A stretch of 64,000 nucleotides of DNA. It comes from Apostichopus japonicus (Eukaryota; Echinodermata; Holothuroidea; Aspidochirotida; Stichopodidae). Position 1 is the first letter of the stretch; each line of letters begins with the position of its first letter. Positions 56,501 through 64,000 of the stretch are shown here, piece after piece. The notes beneath the pieces were generated by a model. It was not told where the DNA came from. It was given only the letters and a program-made list of their open reading frames with translations, and made no database searches. Both the position numbers and the translations under genes were made by a program. Where the stretch lies: NCBI RefSeq assembly GCF_037975245.1, contig NC_092583.1:16700764-16764763 (forward strand), read 5' to 3'.

Positions 56501-59500
56501 GTTTTGTCAAATCCAAGCAGCCACATGTGCATATGGGAGAAGTGGAATGGCTTATTACTTACACTTCACATCGGTCTCCTATCCAAGTAACAGTTTTAGC
56601 TCTTTTTGGAGTTTTACAAATTGGAGACCATTTCAGATAGGGAAACAGTGGTTTTCTCTGGGATGAATAACTCACCTTATTTTGGCTGGCCAGGGGTCAA
56701 AAACCCATGGCCTCCAAAATGTAAGGTGTCATTGTTTCTAATACCACCACATATATATCCATCAATTTGACCACTGTTAGACTGACTGCTAGTCTGACAG
56801 TTGATTTAATATGGCTTTCGGATATACAGGGATTACACTGGATAACCATTTAGCCCCTTCTTCAGATTCCCTCCTGACTTCCACTTACCCTTCTTTCCTC
56901 CTTTCTTTGCCTTCCTCCGTTCTTCCCCTCCCAGTACATATTCTTCTGCTCCTCTTCTCTCCCTCCACCCCCCCCCCCCCACCACCCAATGCATTGTTTT
57001 GAATTGTGTAGTTACTTTCAAGACTGAACATTCCTTACCTTGCCAGTAGTCGACCGGATAAGGATTCCAAGACACACAGCGACAAGAGGACCGTATTGCT
57101 TTTTCTATTCCAGCAATACAGGATGGAAAAGTACGGCTTGAATCACCCCTTGCGATAACCAGATTACTGATCGAGTGAAACTGAGAGGAATTGTCAAAGA
57201 AATCTGGTTTGCATTCATTTTATTTTATCCTTTCTCCAGTTCATGCCTTATGTTCCTGAGGATTTTACTAAATCTTGCAACAAGAGGAATGTATAAAACA
57301 AGAAAAATAATCTAAATTAAATGTATTTCCTCTTGGAATGTGACTCAAAGCATCTCTCAGATAATGAAAAATGAAATTGCACAAAATTTTGTAACTGATC
57401 TGGGACAAGCAGACAGATTATTAACATTTTCATATTTTATAACATGACTACCTTTACACCTCTCCTTCTGTTGTTCTTCTTCATTTTGCTTTTATTTAGT
57501 TTTGCCCTGTTGGAGATTCCACTCCAAATTTTGCAACAGACTGAAAAAAAAAAAAAATGAGTAAAAGTAAGTGGGCCTGACATTTCGATCCTAGCAGGAT
57601 CTTTTTCAGAGGCTGAATGACAAGTAACAGTAACAGAAGGGACAAAAAGATAATCGTCCCTTCTGTTACTGTAACTTGTCATTCAGCCTCTGAAGGGCGA
57701 CCCTGCTAGGATCATCAGGCAAAACTTACTTTTACACAACCTGAAAAGAATTAATGTTTTCTAAGCCATAAGTTATATTTCACATATGTGTTTCATGCTC
57801 AATTTACTTCAGTAAAACTTGTTTGAAGCCAAATATGGTCCTGTTTAATTATTCAGTACAAGGAAAACACAATTCAACAGCTCTAATAACCTGAATTTCC
57901 AAACCTGCTTGTCAATCATTAAAAGACTAGAAATCTGTATTTTACAATAAATCAATGAACTACACAAAGGATACCCTCTCTCCAGATGAACTGTGTTTTC
58001 TCATGGGTTGCAGTAAACCTTTCATAATACTCTCCCAACCTGACTTGCTGCAAAGACAAAATAAATGAAAATACAAAAATAAATAAATACAGGTGACAAT
58101 AATCAGTTTCATTGTCTAACTTTGTTACCAATAATAAAAGGAAAATAATTTTATCAAGTACAAGGCTGGTAGATTGGACAAACTTTTCCTGACATCATGA
58201 TGGTGTACAATTGGTTATTTACTATGATGGGAAGGATGTGAGTAATGGACTGAAATATCTTGAAATAAAATTTTAAGATTAGCACCCATGTTCGAGAATG
58301 CTAGAAAACATTTAGAACATTAGGATTTTTTGTGAGAAATGAATAAACATGAAAGAATCATTTAGAGTGAAAAGATAAAACAAAAGAACTCAAATTGGTT
58401 AAAAATTGCAGACAAACTAGTAATTACAATAAAAGAAAAATAAATTGAAATAAAAGCAGTTGGTTTTTCTTTGTAAAATGACAACTCCTGCTTCTTAAAG
58501 ACATAAGCAAACGACTGTATGATTGTCATAAAAAAAAAATTCATTTTGTTTCGTTTGTTTCTGCCCTTAAATCACAATGAAGTACATTTCTTAATACATA
58601 GTTATAGCAATGAGGCAGCGGGACCAGAAGTAAGATAACTTTTAGAGTCTGGTCCCTTACAAAGTAAAAACAAGAAAATTAAATTTTATATAGAGAAAGA
58701 ACAAAAAAACAATAGAACTCATAGAAAACATACACATAGAGGTTTAACAGAGCTGGGTAAAAAACAGTAAAATACAATGCTCATAATAAGGCAGAACTAT
58801 TCTAAATTTATTCGTTGAGTAGCTAATGTTTAAGATGTCCTTTATTTGTTGAAATTCATTCGCTATTTCTAATGTTTTCACTTAGAGAATTCCAGAGGGC
58901 GATTTTAAGATGTAAACCCTCAGTTTATCACTTTATCAGTACAATATATTTTGTACCCTGGTTTTATTTGCATAAAAAAAGTCTAGACAATTTTTATTGC
59001 CAGCAAATCATTCTGCTAGATGTCAGCATCATTCAGTGGAAAAGAAATATTTAACATTTCTGTCAAAGATGCAAAAGATGGTTAACTAGCGGGAAGTGTA
59101 CCCTGGATCATATTTATCTTAGGAATGTAAAATTCAACAATTTGCTAAATTAATTAGATTTATTTTTTGAGCATTACCTTTTGATTGTCTGGTTGATGGA
59201 GATAAATTTGTAATCTGGCATTGGAGTAACAGATCTTAACAATTCCCAAGGCTCCTGGCCAGTAAGAACACCCCTGAAAAGGAAAAGTAATGTTTCTTTT
59301 AGCCAAAACCACACCCCTGTAAAGGGAAGTGATTTCTCTTTTAAAGTCATATCTACGAGAAAAGAAACTGTAAATAAACTGCTAATTTTGTAAAGTCTGC
59401 TAAAATAAAAAACAACAAAGTGATGAAGGTAAACATAAATTTGATCTTCGATGGTGAGTTATGACATAAATTAATGGATTGAATCAAAGTGTAAGAGTGC

Positions 59501-62500
59501 ATAATAATTCACCCTCATTTTTTTTGTTAAACTTACCTTTTTTAAACCACATGTATAAAGAAAGATAATAACTGTATCAAGTTTAACACCTGGACTATAA
59601 ATTGTAGACAAGAAATGTCTTCATGTTTTGGTTGTTACATGAACTAAAGGTGATTTTTACTTCTTTCTCAAACATATCACTCTTAGTCACATATGTAGCC
59701 ATCACATCAAGTTGTCAGAGGTGCAAATTTTTAGCTGTCTTTACTTAAATATGAACTTTGACCTCTGTCAAGTAAACCAAGTTCCTAATGCAGATCTTAT
59801 TCCCCCCCCCCACAAAAAAAAAAAGAAAAAATCCCTCTGGTAAATTGTGCACACAGATCACTACAGATATTGATAAAATCACAAATAGCACTTGAGCGAC
59901 AAAACAATTGAACAGAAACCACGGCAACCACCATTTCACATACAAGAGAATCTTTTCCCCAGAATGAACCACAGATGGATGATCTAATCCACCAAAAAGT
60001 ATTGGGAGTTTTTTCTTGGGTGGTAGTTTTGCCACATTTTCATGAAAATATGTACATATGACAATGAAACCTTTCAATTATAAACGTACTTACTTGACAG
60101 GATTCAAAGACTCGATGGGTAAGAAAATGCTAGCTAGGCTCTCAGCAATCTTCTTGTTCATATCCTTCATACTTGGTGAGTTCTGGGAAGTTTTTGCAGT
60201 TTGGACTTTGTTGATGAAGCTTTGAAGGATGTCGTCATTCTTAAGGAAAATGATTCCGTCTGTATACCTGTGCAACAGACATGTGAATTTTACTTGTAAT
60301 TTGTGTACGAAATGCGAGTTACCAAGAGTGATTACAATGTAGAAAAGTTCATATAAGGACGCTACTGTATAGTACCTTATAGTGAGTTATGTGCAAAGCT
60401 AGCTAAGAACTACCACATATAGCTAGTAGTTCTATTAAATGTAGATGATAAGCTTGTCATTGTCAAGTCCACGTTATCTTATCAGTTTGAAGTTAGCATG
60501 TAACTTTGAAGTTAGACTGTCAGTTTGAAGTTAGACTGTCAGTTTGAAGTTACCTTGTAAGTCTGATTTTGAGCATGTCAGATTCAAGTGACCTATTCAG
60601 TATGAGATTAGCTTTAAAGTCAGCTTATCAATAGGAAGTTAGCTCAGAGCGTCAAATTTTATCTATTTTTCAGATGCCTTGTCAGCTAAAAGTTTAGCAG
60701 AGTTAGAAGTTTAGCTAGAAACAGTGCCTATACAATAGTAAATATATATCAATGAAAGTAAAGTTTATACAAATGTAGTTTGGTGAGTATGACCTTACAA
60801 GTGCAGCTATGCAGACATGAATTAGTCAATGTAGCTAATTTACAAGTGGTCTTGTATGTTAAAATGAGGTTGAATTATGTTATTGAGTCTTGCTAGACAG
60901 GTGGTGAACTACCGCAAGAGCAGCTGAAACTGAACATGTGAGTGTAGCTTTAAATATGAACTAATAATTACAGCTTTCTAGAAGTAAACTCATAAGTTTA
61001 GCTATATAGAATTGACCTTACAGATGTTGCAGAAGAAGCACAACGCAAAACGAAGAGTCTAAAAACTTGTACCTTTCATAAACAATACCAACCTCTGAAG
61101 CCAGGCAGTAGAAAGTAACATGTTGTAATGTTGTAAGGGGCTATCTCCGGTAGAGAATGGAGCCATAACACAAGAAAGGGTATAGGCTAATGCATATTCA
61201 TCTCGAAGCACCTCTGTAAGATGTGAACCTACACCTAGAAATTAAAAAACAAAGCAACAGTTTGTTAATACCACCAAATACAACAAGACAAAGTGAAGAC
61301 TGCTGATTCATGAAAAGAATACTTCATCTACAGGTCTAGAATCTCACAAATTTTTTTGCCTTCAAATGACCTTTGACCTCCACCAAAAGCAATAATATGA
61401 TCCTTAAATTTGATATGGTACATCTACAAACCAAATATGAGATCTGTCCAAGGTTCCTTCTTGCGATATCATGTTGACAAGGTTTCAAAATTTGACCTCT
61501 GATGACCCCAAATGACCTTTAACCTACACCAAAAACAATAGGCTTCTTGTACTCTGTGTGGTACTTCTAACACTTAATGTGAGGTCTGCCCAAGGTTTCC
61601 TTCTTAAGATATCATGTTTACCAGGTTTACACTATTTGACACCTGGTACCCCCAAATGACCTTTGACCTCCACCAAAAACTATAGTCTTCTTGTACTTTG
61701 ATGTGGTTCATATACATATTAAATATGTCAGTCTGCCCAAGCTTCCCTTCTTGAGATATCTTGTTGACAAGGTTTTCACAGTTTGACCCCTGGTGACCCC
61801 AAATGACCTTTGACCTCCACAAAAAACATTAAAATTCTTGTACTCAATGTGATATTTTCTTTACACCAAATATCAAATTGGTCCTACCTTCCCTTCTTCA
61901 TATATTATGATTATAAGCTGGGCTTTACAAACGCACACACCCACATACAGAACACACCACACATCATGAATGCAAAGGTTACAATTATCATCGACACCAA
62001 AAACTATGTAGGAAACTTAAATACTGATAGGCTGCTAGAAGACCTGGCAACCCCACCCTCCCAAGATGAGACTTTAAACTAAAAAAAAAGAAACCTTCCC
62101 AGTGGCTGGGCTGGGCCTGTGTTCCAAGACAATCTGTGTAGTGGTATGTCTTTTTATCAGTACTTTCTATCTGCACAATTGATTGACGGACCAATAAATA
62201 TGCCAACTGAGCTATGATTAGGGGTGAGATAAATGTAAATTGTTGTAATTGCAGGTATTTATATACTGCAGATAATTAAAAACTGATCGGAATCTTTGGC
62301 AGTCCCCAACCACAAGGGAGGATTGACAATTATCAAATAAATTTTAAAAAAACTTCAAAGGGGCAGGTTCTTTAATTCCAGTTGGCTGAAACTATCTGCA
62401 GAAAAGGGTTAGTTATACAGGCTTCTGGAAAATATTTTTATCTTGGTGAGATAGAAATTATAATCAACACCTGAGATTAAGTGGGGTCTCTATATGAGTG

Positions 62501-63771
62501 ACACGCGTTGCTCTATATTTACTTATATTGTAGCTGTATATTAACAAGTGGCATGTTTAGCCAAAAGCAAAAGTAACTATCTGTTCAATAAAATGAGGTT
62601 TCAGTTTATCAATTCAGCAAATCATTGGTTAAAATGAGACCAGAATATACCTGATCCTGTCCCACCAGCTAGGCTGTGCATCATGATAAAACCACTAAAG
62701 GCATCACATTTCTCTGTCTGTCTTCGAATCACTTCCAAGCTTTCCTCAAGAAGAGAATTTCTCTGCTGGTGGTTTGTACCAAAGTATCCTGTCATGCAAA
62801 CAAACACATCAAAGTCAAATTAAAGTCACCCACTAAACTACACAGTAAGTGCAACTGCTTTCTACGTAGTTTCTACAGTACAGAAGAAATGAGCCAAAAT
62901 TTTAACCACATTTATATCAATTAATGGACAGTACTAACCTCTACACACCATATAAAAAACCAAACATACATAAACGTTTCAAAGTTTACATGAAAAGATC
63001 GAATCAACCCTGATTTGGTTCATACTGTAATTGGCGGCCATCTGCTATGGATAATAATAAGTAATATTTATATAGCGCATAATCAGCAAAGCTGCTCAAA
63101 ATGCTTTACAAATTTCAAACCTAAAAACAAATAGTAACAAAATCCAAAATATTAAATAAACAGAACCAATAAGGCAAACAATGTAAAAGCAACAATATCA
63201 AAAACACGATACTAAAAAATGCAAAAAAAAAATTAAATTAAATTAAATTTAAAAAAATAAATTAAAAAATTAAAATTAAAAAAAGCCCAAAGCGCAATAG
63301 TCCAAAACAAATTCAGAAGCAAGTAAATAGTAAATGTGCAATCACTATTAACAATGGATAAATAAACATCAAAGAAATCATACCCCTGTATATCAAGTAT
63401 GTAGACAGAGCACATAGTCATCACCCCCTCTTTAACATGCCTGGACATCCATTATTTATATCTTACTATTAGTTAAAGGATACATGTAGTAACTGATCCT
63501 AATTTGCACATGTATGAATGTTTGTATTTATATTAGAAGCATACAAAATGAGTGCACACTTTTCTATATGTACCTCTCTTCAGCAGGCAGTGCTGTCCCA
63601 TCAACAATCTATGATAAATTAAAAGATATAAACACAACAAGTTTCCATAGTCTTTATTTGTTCCCTAATCTCTATATATCATCAAGAGAGAATATATTCT
63701 ACTCACCCAGGGCCCAGTTACTACCACATCCCTGCTTGGTACTAATGATGTTAGATTCTTGAAAATGCAAT
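53524..63771 (-). CDS. TUBD1: Delta-tubulin (last nine exons; 5' end outside window)
   Basis: Delta-tubulin is needed for triplet microtubules of centrioles and basal bodies. Minus-strand exons 63771-63707, 62788-62651, 61234-61093, 60267-60094, 59273-59178, 58047-57975, 57180-57039, 55446-55286 and 53592-53524 join in frame at every junction and give about 352 residues. The human protein has about 453, so roughly the first 100 are to the right of the window. Seen in order: TKQGCGSNWALG, the tubulin GTP-binding signature in its delta form (SLAGGTGSG), a delta-like middle domain, the YLHWYRRYG segment of the C-terminal helices, and the end DIFEDAFETIHSVIDNYRSA followed by VT and TGA. The acidic tail of alpha/beta-tubulin is absent, as expected. 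Confidence 0.94.
53731..54800. repeat. Large minisatellite with 131 bp higher-order repeat
   Basis: About 1.07 kb of units built on tatgggagtatg(agg)agtatgcttgtatcctaccttgg. From 54071 the landmark attctacctta recurs at 54071, 54202, 54333, 54464 and 54595, exactly 131 bp each, so short units have been amplified as a higher-order block. It fills much of the last TUBD1 intron. Confidence 0.93.
55286..55446 (-). CDS. TUBD1: TUBD1 exon
   Basis: Encodes TKHFHLKANEGSICLCSNSS... to KAMLKAGGYLHWYRRYGCTE. A.AYIHQYTKFG is the vertebrate counterpart of the last segment, in the C-terminal helices. Confidence 0.92.
55745..55950 (+). mobile_element. LINE/SINE 3' end, plus copy
   Basis: AT-rich stretch ending tttgtaaagcgctttgagcagctttgctgattatgcgctatataaatattacttattattatt. 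Reverse complement of 63049-63260. It ends in a (att)n tail, as retroposons often do. Confidence 0.7.
57039..57180 (-). CDS. TUBD1: TUBD1 exon
   Basis: Encodes FHSISNLVIARGDSSRTFPS..., ending CVSWNPYPVDYW. ISNLVIARG matches the I.NLVILRG strand of vertebrate delta-tubulin. Donor GCAAG|gtaagg. Confidence 0.92.
57560..57735. mobile_element. Palindromic (fold-back) element
   Basis: The left arm 57560-57643 (agtaaaagtaagtgggcctg... acagaagggac) pairs with the right arm 57656-57735 (gtcccttctgttac... aaaacttacttttac) around a ~12 bp loop. Arm identity is high with a few differences, so the copy is fairly recent. A one-arm copy is at 11643-11740. Confidence 0.85.
57975..58047 (-). CDS. TUBD1: TUBD1 exon
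   Basis: 73 bases encoding SKSGWESIMKGLLQPMRKHS and SSGER, aligned with the TW..LLKHLRQM segment. Phases fit both neighbours. Confidence 0.85.
58048..59177 (-). other. TUBD1 intron
   Basis: No gene or recognisable element seen. Confidence 0.6.
59178..59273 (-). CDS. TUBD1: TUBD1 exon
   Basis: Encodes GVLTGQEPWELLRSVTPMPD and YKFISINQTIK, the strand before the intermediate domain, aligned with LGDLMEHLVPHPEFKMLSV in vertebrates. Acceptor ccttttcag. Confidence 0.9.
60094..60267 (-). CDS. TUBD1: TUBD1 exon
   Basis: Encodes YTDGIIFLKNDDILQSFINK... to SLASIFLPIESLNPV. The DGIIFLKND stretch matches the tubulin D-x-x-x-x-x-x-N-[DE] helix entry. Donor GTCAA|gtaagt. Confidence 0.93.
60460..61060. 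repeat. Degenerate ~23 bp repeats
   Basis: Clear at 60485-60560 (actgtcagtttgaagttag, repeated three times). It decays rightward into scattered tcagctt/gaagttagct-like blocks up to about 61060. In a TUBD1 intron. Confidence 0.6.
61093..61234 (-). CDS. TUBD1: TUBD1 exon
   Basis: Encodes VGSHLTEVLRDEYALAYTLS, then APFSTGDSPLQHYNMLLSTAWLQ. The P-[FY]-x-TG-[ED] strand and the QxYN motif are standard tubulin elements. Confidence 0.94.
61340..61880 (+). repeat. ~144 bp tandem repeat with DR1 motifs
   Basis: Four units of ccaaatgacctttgacctccaccaaaaac... gtccaaggttccttcttgagatatc.tgttgacaaggtttcaaaatttgacc. Each carries TGACCTTTGACCT or a one-base variant (61367, 61513, 61657, 61804). Same family as 46030-46430. 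Confidence 0.85.
62651..62788 (-). CDS. TUBD1: TUBD1 exon with GTP-binding signature
   Basis: Encodes GYFGTNHQQRNSLLEESLEV, EKCDAFSGFIMMHSL and AGGTGSG, the tubulin/FtsZ nucleotide-binding loop (GGGTGSG in alpha/beta). Phase 1 at both ends. Confidence 0.95.
63049..63260 (-). mobile_element. LINE/SINE 3' end, minus copy
   Basis: The plus strand begins ataataagtaatatttatatagcgcataatcagcaaagctgctc, the reverse complement of 55900-55950, followed by the same AT-rich body. Confidence 0.7.
63707..63771 (-). CDS. TUBD1: TUBD1 exon (N-terminal domain)
   Basis: Encodes LHFQESNIISTKQGCGSNWAL, which aligns with the FCQKQGSGNNWA region of vertebrate delta-tubulin. Acceptor ttgttgttag; donor CCTGG|gtgagt, phase 1. 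Confidence 0.9.
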
Positions 63772-64000
63772 CTAACAACAAAGAAAACATAAAATAAGTT
63801 CATATTAGAGACAATATTTTCTGTTTGGTTGTCAAGCTATTGTCCTCCAAATAATTTCAAAAGCACAGATCAAAAATCATATCTTTTCCAGTTTACATTG
63901 TGTCCTGCCGTTGTTCATTTTACTTTATTTTACTTAAAATTATTATTGTCAGTGACAGGTGAGACAGCTTTGCCAGCTCAATTTAGCTATTCTTAATGTA
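63772..64000 (-). other. TUBD1 intron, right edge
   Basis: No exon seen. The N-terminal delta-tubulin exons must lie further right. Confidence 0.6.

Overview
The window is AT-rich animal nuclear DNA. It has long introns, GT-AG splice sites, tRNA-derived SINEs, hAT-like MITEs and many minisatellites. No bacterial-style operon, rRNA, functional tRNA or CRISPR was seen. The source is probably a marine invertebrate deuterostome; an echinoderm, perhaps a sea cucumber, is my best guess. That guess rests on protein resemblance and repeat style, not on a database hit.

Three protein-coding genes explain nearly all of the convincing coding sequence. (1) Plus strand, 1-42399: the 3' part of a SPEG/obscurin-family giant muscle kinase. 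It reads as the end of a preceding (probably Ig) domain, kinase 1, an MLCK-like regulatory tail, a long acidic Ser/Glu-rich linker, an Ig domain, an FN3 domain, a short acidic linker and kinase 2, then a stop. Reading frames and splice phases agree across all junctions except the one out of the long linker exon, whose donor is ambiguous. That exon also stays open to its own stop, ends in a hydrophobic segment and is followed by an AATAAA, so a short tail-anchored kinase-1 isoform is possible. (2) Minus strand, 49295-44179: a complete seven-exon PDE12 gene (mitochondrial 2'-5' phosphodiesterase / poly(A) deadenylase), converging on SPEG. (3) Minus strand, 63771-53524: the last nine exons of delta-tubulin (TUBD1), with the N-terminal exons beyond the right edge. 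A degenerate tandem copy of PDE12 exon 1 lies between PDE12 and TUBD1 (about 50960-52060).

The introns hold dispersed repeats: hAT-like elements with target-site duplications (9456-10184, 21030-21332), tRNA-derived SINEs, a palindromic element (57560-57735), an inverted pair of about 350 bp (15505-15845 and 33230-33602) and LINE/SINE 3' tails. They also hold several minisatellites. Two of these appear to have grown out of exon ends together with their 5' splice sites (SPEG FN3 exon, 38404-38990; PDE12 exon 4, 46441-46621), leaving rows of decoy donor sites beside the real one.

The three genes share no pathway. SPEG belongs to muscle cytoskeleton and membrane coupling, PDE12 to mitochondrial RNA metabolism and TUBD1 to centrioles and basal bodies. 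The most interesting leads are the possible tail-anchored SPEG isoform, the calmodulin-binding-like tail of kinase 1, the degenerate active site of kinase 2, the donor-derived minisatellites, the repeated DR1 nuclear-receptor motifs, and a death-domain-like ORF inside a SPEG intron.
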